Source: Candidatus Ornithospirochaeta stercoravium
Lineage (GTDB): Bacteria > Spirochaetota > Spirochaetia > Sphaerochaetales > Sphaerochaetaceae
Reading direction: 5' to 3'
DNA length: 48,849 nucleotides
Assembly (NCBI GenBank): GCA_017694915.1
Contig: JADIMF010000154.1
Location: 1 to 48,849, forward strand
The position numbers and the translations under genes are program-made. The notes beneath the pieces are model-generated. The model was not told the DNA's origin and did no database searches. It saw only the letters and a list, made by a program, of their open reading frames with translations. Below are positions 16,504 through 23,733 of this stretch, piece after piece; position 1 is the first letter of the stretch; each line of letters opens with the position of its first letter.

Positions 16504-17457
16504 ATGTTACTAGCTGTTTTCCAGGAGCTTTTCACATGGATAATGCTCCTTATAATACTTCTGAATATCTCACAGAGAAAATTCCCGAGAACCGAGAAGA
16601 AGAGAAAGGCAACGATTCTTCTTGCTGTAGATTTTCTCGTCGTCTATTCGATTATCGCCATTTTATCCGCTACAGCTCTTCCGATGTGGCTTGGCTGGGT
16701 TTGTGTAGCGATAGGAATCATCATACCTATCGTTTTCCGTTTTCAGTTCTGGCCTTTCAGGATGCATTGCTCAAAATGCGGGAAAAGGCTCGATTACAAC
16801 CATATCGTCGGATACGATGAGAACCTCTGTCAGGATTGTTATTTCGAGCTGCATCCAGAGGAGAAGAGAGCGGAAGAAGAAAAGAAGAAAACACCAGAGG
16901 ACAAGCTCGAGGAATCTTTCGTCAATGCGGATAAGGTCGACGATATAAACTGGGATCAGTGGGAACCGACCGAACGCTGTGTCCTTACATATGTAACCGA
17001 TGGAGATAAGATCCTCCTGATAAACAAGAAAACGGGCCTTGGCAAGGGATATATCAATGCACCGGGTGGGCATATCGAGATAGAAGAGACAAAGACAGAA
17101 GCGGCTATCAGGGAAACTAAAGAAGAAACAGGCCTTGATGTCAGCAAACTGGAAGAAAGAGGTACCCTGTATTTCCAGTTCAAGGATGGACTGAGGATGA
17201 TCGGCTATGTGTTCTTCACATCCACCTGGTCTGGAACGCTCATCGATGAATGCGATGAGACTAAGCCTTTCTGGTCGGATATCTCAGCTCTCGATTACTC
17301 ATCAATGTGGGAAGACGACAGATTATGGCTTCCACTCGCGCTTTCCGGAAAGAAGTTCTCCGGTTATTTCATTTTCGACGATCTGGAGATGCTCGATAGC
17401 AAGGTCGTCGAGGAAGATGACGAGGAGCCTGTCATAGTACTCGATGAGGATTCTTGA
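16504..17457 (+). CDS. Membrane-anchored zinc-ribbon Nudix hydrolase
   Basis: 317 residues in three parts. Two to three membrane helices occupy about residues 1-85. A zinc-ribbon-like segment (MHCSKCGKRL...ENLCQDCYFEL, two CxxC pairs) covers about 86-118. A Nudix domain (about 155-270) carries the box GGHIEIEETKTEAAIRETKEETGL, a good match to GX5EX7REUXEEXGU. The 8-oxo-dGTP diphosphatase-like start (RCVLTYV...ILLINKKTGLGKGYINAPGG) suggests nucleotide hydrolysis. An acidic tail (VVEEDDEEPVIVLDEDS) ends the protein. It overlaps the downstream AKR by 14 nt. The membrane/zinc-ribbon/Nudix combination is unusual. Confidence 0.85.
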   Translation: MLLAVFQELFTWIMLLIILLNISQRKFPRTEKKRKATILLAVDFLVVYSIIAILSATALPMWLGWVCVAIGIIIPIVFRFQFWPFRMHCSKCGKRLDYNHIVGYDENLCQDCYFELHPEEKRAEEEKKKTPEDKLEESFVNADKVDDINWDQWEPTERCVLTYVTDGDKILLINKKTGLGKGYINAPGGHIEIEETKTEAAIRETKEETGLDVSKLEERGTLYFQFKDGLRMIGYVFFTSTWSGTLIDECDETKPFWSDISALDYSSMWEDDRLWLPLALSGKKFSGYFIFDDLEMLDSKVVEEDDEEPVIVLDEDS

Positions 17458-18301
17458 CTCTGTCCCGATAATGGGGCTCTGGAATCTGAGCGATTCCGGG
17501 TTCCATGCACATCTTTCATCCAGGGAAGCTAAGAACATCATAAAGAAAGCCTATCGGATCGGAATCCGGATGTTCGATACAGCCTTCTCATATAACGAAG
17601 CAGATTCCCTCCTGTATTCAGCCATGAAAGAAGCCGGTAAGGATGACTGGAGCGTCATATCGAAAATCATGCCAGTCCCGACATTCAGGAAGAAAGCTGA
17701 AATATCTTTATCAAGGCTTCACAGAGACAGCTTCTCCATTCTCCTCATCCATTGGCCTTGCGAAGAAGAAAATCTATATAAAAGCCTCCGGGAGCTTGAG
17801 AAAATGAAAGATGACGGCAAGGCAGATGCCATCGGAGTCTCAAACTTCCCATACGCCCTTCTTGAGAAAGCCGCAAGAGATTTCCCAATTGAGTACCACG
17901 AGCGGCCATTATCGCTGATATGGACAAAGGATTACGGGAAAGAGAAGGAATCAGGAATGAAGATATTGGCATACTCCCCTCTCGGGATGGGGATACTATC
18001 GGGAAAATACTCTTCGGCCTCTGATTTCAGCGACTCAAGGAAAAACCTCTACCTGTTTTCTTCTCCGTATACGGAACAGCTTCTCAAACGGCTCAGGAAT
18101 AATCCTTCAATCGCCCTTTCCTGGACTTACATGCAGCGTCCCTTCGGTGTGATATCAGGATTCTCATCCGAAGATGACATCGATGTCCTGAATAAGATAA
18201 AACCTCTCGATGAGGCCCTTTATTCCACGCTTTCAGACCTTTCTGCGAAAATAACAGGGACAGCTTTTTCAGATAACCTGTTCGCTCACAGATGGAATTG
18301 A
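17444..18301 (+). CDS. Aldo/keto reductase family protein
   Basis: 285 residues with the AKR catalytic tetrad in place: Asp45 and Tyr50 (MFDTAFSYNEAD), Lys74 (VISKIMP) and His103 (LLIHWP). It also has the GVSNFP motif and LAYSPLGMGILSGKY. AKRs reduce aldehydes and ketones with NADPH; the substrate is unknown. It begins 14 nt inside the Nudix stop, with no independent ribosome-binding site, so expression is probably coupled. Confidence 0.88.
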   Translation: MRILDSVPIMGLWNLSDSGFHAHLSSREAKNIIKKAYRIGIRMFDTAFSYNEADSLLYSAMKEAGKDDWSVISKIMPVPTFRKKAEISLSRLHRDSFSILLIHWPCEEENLYKSLRELEKMKDDGKADAIGVSNFPYALLEKAARDFPIEYHERPLSLIWTKDYGKEKESGMKILAYSPLGMGILSGKYSSASDFSDSRKNLYLFSSPYTEQLLKRLRNNPSIALSWTYMQRPFGVISGFSSEDDIDVLNKIKPLDEALYSTLSDLSAKITGTAFSDNLFAHRWN

Positions 18302-18315
18302 GGTAGAATCAGGAT

Positions 18316-18912
18316 ATGCTCATACTCAAGGAAAGAGCCGAAGCTGAAATAGAAATCAAGAAATCAAGGTTCATCGCCATCGCGCTTCCTACGGAGACAA
18401 TGGATGATGTGAAGAAGCATGTTACAGAAATCCGCAAGGAGCATCCGGATGCCACACATGTTGTCCATGCTGCCGTAATCGGAAAAGCTGGAACAATGTA
18501 CTCTTCATCTGATGACAGAGAACCGAAGAATACCGCGGGACGTCCTGCCCTAGAAGTACTGAAAGGTTCTGGCATCACAAACATCACTGTATGCATAGTC
18601 CGTTATTTCGGGGGCACGCTTCTTGGTACCGGAGGGCTTGTAAAAGCCTATGGAGACAGTACGAAAGAAGTGCTGAAAATAGCAGAAACTGAACCTCTTA
18701 TCGAAAAAACAAGCTTCCGAATGGTCCTTCCATACAATTCATATACCCTGATAAAAAGACTCTTTGAAACTACTGAAGCAACAGTGACGAAAGAAGATTT
18801 CGACATAAACATAAGCGTTGAAGGAATCCTTCCTGCCTCTAATTATGAGAAGCTGAAAAGCAGTGCTGATGATATAGGTCAGGGAAAGATTCTTCTGGAA
18901 ATCATTCAGTAA
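18316..18912 (+). CDS. yigZ: YigZ/IMPACT-family protein
   Basis: 198 residues of the UPF0029/IMPACT family. The N-terminal domain shows EIKKSRFIAIALP, HVVHAAVIGK, DDREPKNTAGRPAL and CIVRYFGGTLLGTGGLVKAY, all standard for YigZ; the C-terminal third is the ferredoxin-like DUF1949-type domain. Function is poorly defined in bacteria; the eukaryotic relative IMPACT modulates Gcn2. TAGAAT (18304-18309) ends 6 nt before the ATG and there is no Shine-Dalgarno sequence. Its stop overlaps the end of the convergent peptidase gene by 7 nt. Confidence 0.9.
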   Translation: MLILKERAEAEIEIKKSRFIAIALPTETMDDVKKHVTEIRKEHPDATHVVHAAVIGKAGTMYSSSDDREPKNTAGRPALEVLKGSGITNITVCIVRYFGGTLLGTGGLVKAYGDSTKEVLKIAETEPLIEKTSFRMVLPYNSYTLIKRLFETTEATVTKEDFDINISVEGILPASNYEKLKSSADDIGQGKILLEIIQ

Positions 18913-20267
18913 CGTGAAAGCTTATACTTCCGCCCTTCTTCAAGGAAACTCGTTGTAACCTTTCCCTCCTTTGTGGGGTTATCAAGCTTCTCAACATACC
19001 GTATAGCGACCTGAAGGCATCTTGATAAAGCCTCAGAGGAAACCTTGTCAGGCGTATCCTCTTCCGTATGCGCAGGCGTAAGAACCCCTGGAGGCATACC
19101 GGTCAGCGTAGCAGCTGCTATTCCTGAAATTGCAGCGGAAACGGCATCTGTTTCGCCCCCGAACAGCCCCATCTTACCGGATGGAATCCTGTACCCCATA
19201 GAAGAGGCTATAAGGGAAAGCTCGGATGCGAGCTTCGAGGAAAGACTTACAAACCCATTTCCATCAGAAGCAAGGAAAACAAGATCATCTTCCTTGTATA
19301 TACCATCGAAATTAATATTCACAGGATTGATCAGAAGATGGGAATTCTCCCGATACCATGCCGCACTGCCCTGCGCTCCGCACTCCTCACCATCGAACGA
19401 AACGAAAATCAACCTGGTGTTCCTCGGTCCTTTTCCCGCATTCTTTTCTCTTGAGAAATAATGACCAAGCATTGTGACTGCTGCCACGCCTGAAAGGTTA
19501 TCTCCAGCCCCTTTTGTGAAGCTCTTTCCTGATGTGATGATCAGGTACAAAGACGAAAGCGATGCGGCAAAAGATACAAGAAGGAGTATTGCGAAAATGA
19601 TACCAGGCGCATTGAAGCGCAGAAGACGACCCTGAATAATCTCCACTATGGACTGTATGAACGAAACAAGGCAGAGGGCAACCATTCCTGCCGCGGCCGT
19701 ATGGACAGATAAAAAGGATTCAAGTTTTCCTTTCTCACTTCTGCTTACAGCAGCCGTATCATGATGCGACGAGAAGATAACCGTATGCTGCACATCCTCT
19801 TCCGGCTCGATGACAGCATGTACATTCGAAGCATCATCTGTCGGGAAGAACCTCCTGAGAGGATCCTTTTTCTTAAGGATCTCATCTACAACTGCGATTA
19901 TCGAGAAGACTGAAAGAACAAACGCGAGATACGGCAATCCGATGGAGGAAAGAAGGAACACAGCAGCAGAGGATGCCGCTACTGTCACAAGCAACCAGCG
20001 ATATAATCTGGGAATAATTCTGCAGGATGTAAGCGTCACATCACTGGAAAAGCTTCCGAATAGCTCAGCAATCTTTCTTGCAAAGCTCCGTGATTCAGCA
20101 GAAGCTGCAGGTCGTGGTTCTGATTCGTCAAACAAGGAAGAAAGAATGTTATAGCATTCATCAGATAGCTTAGGTGCATAGACATTCTCCTCGGGAACAG
20201 CCTGTGGCTTCTTCTCCTTTACAAGCTTATCCCTGAGTTTCCTTCCTATATCTCCGAATATACCCAT
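18906..20267 (-). CDS. M28-family metallopeptidase with internal membrane segments
   Basis: 453 residues. The zinc aminopeptidase motifs are in M28 order: His-Asp in FSSHHDTAA, Asp in TKGAGDNLSGVAA, Glu-Glu in VSFDGEECGAQGS, Asp in GGETDAVSA and His in TPAHTEEDTPD. Four hydrophobic segments interrupt the sequence (two near 90-130, two near 185-260), the second pair inside the peptidase domain between the first and second zinc ligands. It is therefore likely an integral membrane peptidase. No Shine-Dalgarno sequence; TATATT (complement of 20274-20279) ends 6 nt before the ATG, with GTGACG 18 nt further upstream. Substrate unknown. Confidence 0.85.
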   Translation of the reverse strand: MGIFGDIGRKLRDKLVKEKKPQAVPEENVYAPKLSDECYNILSSLFDESEPRPAASAESRSFARKIAELFGSFSSDVTLTSCRIIPRLYRWLLVTVAASSAAVFLLSSIGLPYLAFVLSVFSIIAVVDEILKKKDPLRRFFPTDDASNVHAVIEPEEDVQHTVIFSSHHDTAAVSRSEKGKLESFLSVHTAAAGMVALCLVSFIQSIVEIIQGRLLRFNAPGIIFAILLLVSFAASLSSLYLIITSGKSFTKGAGDNLSGVAAVTMLGHYFSREKNAGKGPRNTRLIFVSFDGEECGAQGSAAWYRENSHLLINPVNINFDGIYKEDDLVFLASDGNGFVSLSSKLASELSLIASSMGYRIPSGKMGLFGGETDAVSAAISGIAAATLTGMPPGVLTPAHTEEDTPDKVSSEALSRCLQVAIRYVEKLDNPTKEGKVTTSFLEEGRKYKLSRY

Positions 20268-20333
20268 GCCCTGAATATAGCAGAATCATACATAAATCGT
20301 CACCTCCGCTTTGACAAACTTCTCATAAGTTGA

Positions 20334-20362
20334 TTGACATCATTTTCCACTATCTGTAATAT
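20334..20362 (+). promoter_or_regulatory. Promoter of the tRNA cluster
   Basis: TTGACA (20334-20339), 17 nt, TAATAT (20357-20362): near-consensus. A second TTGACA sits at 20311-20316. Transcription would start about 17 nt before the first tRNA. Confidence 0.85.
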
Positions 20363-20385
20363 CGTAATTCGATTGATATTCCATT

Positions 20386-20470
20386 GGAGAGATGTCCGAG
20401 TGGTCGATGGTGGCAGTCTTGAAAACTGCTGAGGCGAAAGTCTCCGGGGGTTCGAATCCCTCTCTCTCCG
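20386..20470 (+). tRNA. tRNA-Ser (anticodon UGA)
   Basis: Acceptor GGAGAGA pairs with TCTCTCC; discriminator G; long variable arm typical of serine tRNA. Anticodon arm GCAGT-CTTGAAA-ACTGC gives UGA. No CCA is encoded; a run of seven T follows. Confidence 0.95.
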
Positions 20471-20481
20471 TTTTTTTCTAT

Positions 20482-20571
20482 GGAGAGGTGCGAGAGAGGC
20501 CGAATCGGGCTCCCTGCTAAGGAGTTGACCTGCTAAACCCGGGTCCGGGGGTTCGAATCCCCCCTTCTCCG
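20482..20571 (+). tRNA. tRNA-Ser (anticodon GCU)
   Basis: Acceptor GGAGAGG pairs with CTTCTCC (one G-U); anticodon loop CTGCTAA gives GCU; long variable arm; TTCGAAT T-loop. No encoded CCA. Confidence 0.94.
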
Positions 20572-20576
20572 TAAAG

Positions 20577-20609
20577 ACCATAGCTTTCTGAAGATGGCTA
20601 TGGTTTTTT
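20577..20609 (+). terminator. Intrinsic terminator after tRNA-Ser(GCU)
   Basis: ACCATAGC (20577-20584) pairs with GCTATGGT (20597-20604), followed by a T run. It separates the first two serine tRNAs from the tRNA-Arg unit. Confidence 0.85.
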
Positions 20610-20632
20610 CTTGCAATGGAAAAGAATAGCAC

Positions 20633-20661
20633 TTGCCTCACCTTTTCTATTGTGATAGATT
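20633..20661 (+). promoter_or_regulatory. Promoter of the tRNA-Arg/tRNA-Ser/SRP RNA unit
   Basis: TTGCCT (20633-20638), 17 nt, TAGATT (20656-20661), 17 nt before the tRNA-Arg gene. Confidence 0.65.
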
Positions 20662-20678
20662 GTTACGCGTTGTTAATT

Positions 20679-20752
20679 GAGACTATAGCTCAGCTGGATA
20701 GAGCATCAGTTTGCGGAACTGAGGGTCGGAGGTTCGAATCCTCTTAGTCTCG
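20679..20752 (+). tRNA. tRNA-Arg (anticodon GCG)
   Basis: 74 nt. Acceptor GAGACTA/TAGTCTC, D stem GCTC/GAGC with A20 in the D loop (an arginine identity element), anticodon arm TCAGT-TTGCGGA-ACTGA, T-loop TTCGAAT, discriminator G. The anticodon reads GCG, decoding CGC (and CGU). Most bacteria use ACG (inosine) here, so this is unusual. Confidence 0.9.
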
Positions 20753-20759
20753 TCCTATT

Positions 20760-20847
20760 GGAGAGATGTCCGAGTGGTCGAAGGAGCCGGACTCGAAATC
20801 CGGTGTAGTGCTTTGCATTACCGAGGGTTCGAATCCCTCTCTCTCCG
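20760..20847 (+). tRNA. tRNA-Ser (anticodon CGA)
   Basis: Acceptor GGAGAGA/TCTCTCC, anticodon arm CCGGA-CTCGAAA-TCCGG giving CGA, long variable arm, no encoded CCA. Starts 7 nt after tRNA-Arg, so probably co-transcribed. Confidence 0.94.
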
Positions 20848-20862
20848 AAACCATATGCATCT

Positions 20863-20948
20863 GGAGAGGTGTCCGAGTGGTCGAAGGTGCACGATTGGAA
20901 GTCGTGTATGGTCAAAAGCCATCGGGGGTTCGAATCCCCCCCTCTCCG
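20863..20948 (+). tRNA. tRNA-Ser (anticodon GGA)
   Basis: Acceptor GGAGAGG/CCTCTCC, anticodon arm CACGA-TTGGAAG-TCGTG giving GGA, long variable arm. Immediately precedes the SRP RNA. Confidence 0.94.
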
Positions 20949-20950
20949 TT

Positions 20951-21057
20951 CAGCAGCAGATACCTGGCTATGAACGCCGCCCAACCCCGTCAGGACAGGA
21001 ATGTAGCAGCGGTAAGCGGAAAGTTTATGAGACCGGGACCATTTGCTGCTGTTTTTT
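20951..21057 (+). ncRNA. ffs: Signal recognition particle RNA (small 4.5S type)
   Basis: About 100 nt. The domain IV signature is visible at 20988-21012: GTCAGG, GGAA tetraloop and AGCAGC, flanked by CGCCGCCC/GCGGTAAGCGG. Outer stem CAGCAGCA (20951-20958) pairs with TGCTGCTG (21044-21051) and runs into six T, serving as terminator. It lies 2 nt after tRNA-Ser(GGA) and before dnaX, the same order (SRP RNA-dnaX-ebfC-recR) known from Bacillus. Confidence 0.88.
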
Positions 21058-21148
21058 ATAAAACAGGAAACGGGAAAAATCCTTTCTCCTGATTCCGCTT
21101 GTTCCTCTTCAGTGCTTATTAAGCTATAATCCCTTTAGCGGAGGAAAG

Positions 21149-22906
21149 ATGGCTGGATCCTATGAAGTAACGGCAACAAGAAAAAGACCACAGGATTTCG
21201 ATAAGCTTGTTGGTCAGGATTTCGTTGTATCGACGCTGGAAAATGCAATCAAGGAAAACAGGATAGCCCATGCGTATCTGTTCTCCGGACCAAGAGGTGT
21301 AGGAAAGACAAGCTCCGCAAGACTTCTTGCAAAAGCCCTCAACTGCGAAAAAGGACCTACTCCGCATCCTTGCGGCGAATGTCCTTCATGCAAAGCCATC
21401 GCCATAGGGCAGGATGTGGATGTAATAGAGATAGATGGAGCATCCAACACAAGCGTAAATGATATAAGAGCGATAAAAGAGGAGGTCATGTATCCTCCCC
21501 AGTCATCCCGCTACAAGATCTACATCATTGACGAAGTGCATATGCTGTCTACTTCTGCATTCAATGCGCTTCTGAAGACTATCGAAGAACCGCCGGAGTA
21601 TATCATCTTCATATTCGCGACAACCGAGCTGCAGAAAGTTCCGGCAACTATCAGATCAAGGTGCCAGCAGTTCCGTTTCCATCTCATCGGACAGGAAGAT
21701 ATCATGAAGTGCCTGAGGAGTGCCGCAGAGGATCTCGGGATAGAAGCTGATGAAGATGCCCTCTTCTGGATAGCACGTGAATCAACAGGCTCGATGCGCG
21801 ATGCCTATACCCTATTCGATCAGGTTGCGGCTTTCTCCGGTAACCATATCACACTTCAGGGGATAAAGGAAAAGCTCTCTGTCGCCGGCTTCTCCGCTAT
21901 TGAGGATATCGTACGGAAAACGCTGAACGGGAGGAGCGAGGAAACCCTTAATGCCATTTCAGCATTATTTGAGCAGGGTGTATCAGCCGATCAGATAGTA
22001 AAGGACAGCGCGGAATTCTTCCGCACACTGCTTCTTTATAAATCAGGAATAAAAAGGCCAGAGATTCTTGGAGCCGCCCTCAGTGATATCCCCGAAGACA
22101 TTGCAGACTTGCTTACTCCGCAGCAGATAGAAGCTGCGCTCAAGGCTTTTCTTGACCTCTACAGGGATCTCCGCTATTCACTTTCCCCTCGTTTTGAGAT
22201 AGAGCTTCTGTTCCTGAGGCTGTCAGCTCTTCCTTCTTCAGTGTCAAAGGAAGAACTTATAAAACGCCTTGAGGATATGAAGAAGGGAATCGCTGCAGGT
22301 ACTGTAGTCGTGAAGACAGCACCGAAAGCCATCACCCTACCCGTTCAGAAGGAAAATACCGAAGCTGAAAAAAAAACAGCTGAGATAGCAACGCCCACAG
22401 CTGTAGAAGAGATTGCACCTGAAACATCTCCGGCAGATGATCCGGAAGAAGAGATGGAAGAGATTGTAGAAAAGCCCTTCACCATCACGAAAGAGGACCT
22501 TCCTGCAATAGCGGAAGCTCTCAAGAAAATGGGAAAGCTCACCCCTGCAAGATATCTCTCATCTATCGAGAGTATCCATGAAGATGGCAATTTCTTCTGC
22601 TTTGTATTATCAAAGCCATTAGCATATAATACGCTGAAAAATGAGGAAAAAAGCCTCAGCAAGGCAATAGCCGCCGCTTTGGGAGAATCGCCTGCAATCA
22701 AACTGCAGCTTGAGGCAAAGGAAAACGAAGAAGCCAGATTCTCCACGCAGATGAAGGAACTGAAGACCTTCTTTGGCGGTACTCTGATGCATAGCAGCAA
22801 AGAACAGGACACAGATAAGGAGATAGATAGACATGCCACAGCCGTTGAACCCGTTCGAACTTATGAAGATGATGGGATCCCTCCAGAGCCAGACGAAGAG
22901 GATTAA
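21149..22906 (+). CDS. dnaX: DNA polymerase III clamp-loader subunit (tau/gamma)
   Basis: 585 residues. The AAA+ clamp-loader domain has Walker A GPRGVGKTS (47-55), zinc cysteines Cys66, Cys75, Cys78, Cys81, DEVH (128-131) and the sensor region TTELQKVPATIRSRC. Domain III ends near residue 370; the rest is a charged linker and tau-specific region. A run of nine A at 22368-22376 lies in the linker: shifting into either other frame there meets a stop within two to three codons, giving a product of about 411 residues like gamma. GGAGG is at a good distance from the ATG, with TATAAT at 21125-21130. The last 74 nt overlap ebfC in another frame. Confidence 0.97.
   Translation: MAGSYEVTATRKRPQDFDKLVGQDFVVSTLENAIKENRIAHAYLFSGPRGVGKTSSARLLAKALNCEKGPTPHPCGECPSCKAIAIGQDVDVIEIDGASNTSVNDIRAIKEEVMYPPQSSRYKIYIIDEVHMLSTSAFNALLKTIEEPPEYIIFIFATTELQKVPATIRSRCQQFRFHLIGQEDIMKCLRSAAEDLGIEADEDALFWIARESTGSMRDAYTLFDQVAAFSGNHITLQGIKEKLSVAGFSAIEDIVRKTLNGRSEETLNAISALFEQGVSADQIVKDSAEFFRTLLLYKSGIKRPEILGAALSDIPEDIADLLTPQQIEAALKAFLDLYRDLRYSLSPRFEIELLFLRLSALPSSVSKEELIKRLEDMKKGIAAGTVVVKTAPKAITLPVQKENTEAEKKTAEIATPTAVEEIAPETSPADDPEEEMEEIVEKPFTITKEDLPAIAEALKKMGKLTPARYLSSIESIHEDGNFFCFVLSKPLAYNTLKNEEKSLSKAIAAALGESPAIKLQLEAKENEEARFSTQMKELKTFFGGTLMHSSKEQDTDKEIDRHATAVEPVRTYEDDGIPPEPDEED
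22368..22376 (+). other. A9 slippery run in dnaX
   Basis: Nine consecutive A residues in the codons GAA AAA AAA ACA. A -1 shift reads AAC AGC TGA (stop 22381-22383); a +1 shift reads CAG CTG AGA TAG. An AAGGA lies 14 nt upstream, and two CAGCTG copies just downstream can form a stem. Thermus dnaX uses an A9 run for slippage to make gamma. Confidence 0.6.
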
Positions 22907-23141
22907 GGAAGAGATATCCGCATTAAGAGCCACTGGAAGTGCTGGTGCGGGACTTGTTGAAGCAACAGTGAACGGAGACTTTCAGCTGATGGATCTCAAT
23001 ATATCAGAAGCCGCATATTCCCTTGGAGACAAGGAAAACCTCAAGGTTCTCATCATCTCCGCTGTAAATGATGCCGCGAACAAGGCAAAAGCGGAAGTCG
23101 AAAGAAAGACTCAGGACATCCTGATGAATCTCTCTCACTGA
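22833..23141 (+). CDS. ebfC: YbaB/EbfC-family nucleoid-associated protein
   Basis: 102 residues, typical length. NPFELMKMMGSLQSQTKRIKEEI opens the long helical family fold, followed by the GAGLVEATVNGDFQLMDLNIS strand region and a terminal helix. Family members are small dimeric DNA-binding proteins. AAGGAG (22817-22822) is spaced 10 nt from the ATG. The first 74 nt lie inside the end of dnaX in a different frame, an unusually long overlap. The stop is followed after 1 nt by recR. Confidence 0.92.
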   Translation: MPQPLNPFELMKMMGSLQSQTKRIKEEISALRATGSAGAGLVEATVNGDFQLMDLNISEAAYSLGDKENLKVLIISAVNDAANKAKAEVERKTQDILMNLSH

Positions 23142-23142
23142 T

Positions 23143-23733
23143 ATGGATGCTATAGAAACCCTTCAGAATCTGCTGAAAAGGCTTCCCGGGATGGGAGAGA
23201 AATCAGCAGCAAGACTCTGCTATCATCTGATCAGAACCGATGACAGCTATAACAAAGCACTTGCGGAGGCGATCTCCCAGCTTAAGGAGAAAATACACCC
23301 CTGCCCTATTTGCGGTTGTTATACAGAGGAAGAGAAGTGCAGATACTGCACGGATACAGAAAGAGATCAAACAACTCTCTGCATCGTCGAAGAGCCGCAG
23401 GATGTTCTGTCTATAGCCTCTTCCGGAGCTTATAACGGCCTTTTCCACGTGCTGGGCGGTGCCATTAACCCACTAGGCGGAGTAGGACCTGAGAATCTTT
23501 CATTCCCGCTCCTGATGAAAAGAATCAATGAGGGAAACTTCAGGGAAATCATCATCGCAACGAACCCGACAGAAGAGGGCGATACAACCGCTTTGTACAT
23601 AAGACATCTGCTTAAGGACAAACCGGAGATAACTCTTACACGCCTCGCTTCAGGCCTTCCGATCGGAGGGGATCTGGGATATGCGGACAAGCTTACGCTT
23701 GCAAGATCAATGCGCGGAAGAATCCGTCTCTGA
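23143..23733 (+). CDS. recR: Recombination mediator RecR
   Basis: 196 residues, the standard length. An N-terminal helix-hairpin-helix (LPGMGEKSAARLCYHLI), a C4 zinc finger (CPICGCYTEEEKCRYC), a Toprim domain (TLCIVEEPQDVLSI...IIIATNPTEEGDTTALYI) and the C-terminal TRLASGLPIGGDLGYADKLTLARSMRGR are all intact. It works with RecO/RecF to load RecA at gaps. It starts 2 nt after ebfC without its own clear ribosome-binding site, and its last 27 nt overlap the convergent permease gene. Confidence 0.97.
   Translation: MDAIETLQNLLKRLPGMGEKSAARLCYHLIRTDDSYNKALAEAISQLKEKIHPCPICGCYTEEEKCRYCTDTERDQTTLCIVEEPQDVLSIASSGAYNGLFHVLGGAINPLGGVGPENLSFPLLMKRINEGNFREIIIATNPTEEGDTTALYIRHLLKDKPEITLTRLASGLPIGGDLGYADKLTLARSMRGRIRL

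Noticed and set aside
20300-20641. Open frames across the tRNA cluster on both strands (also 20706-20984 and 20766-21092)
   Set aside because: They translate tRNA and SRP RNA genes; repeated GFEPP/SNPS-type strings are the usual tRNA artefact.
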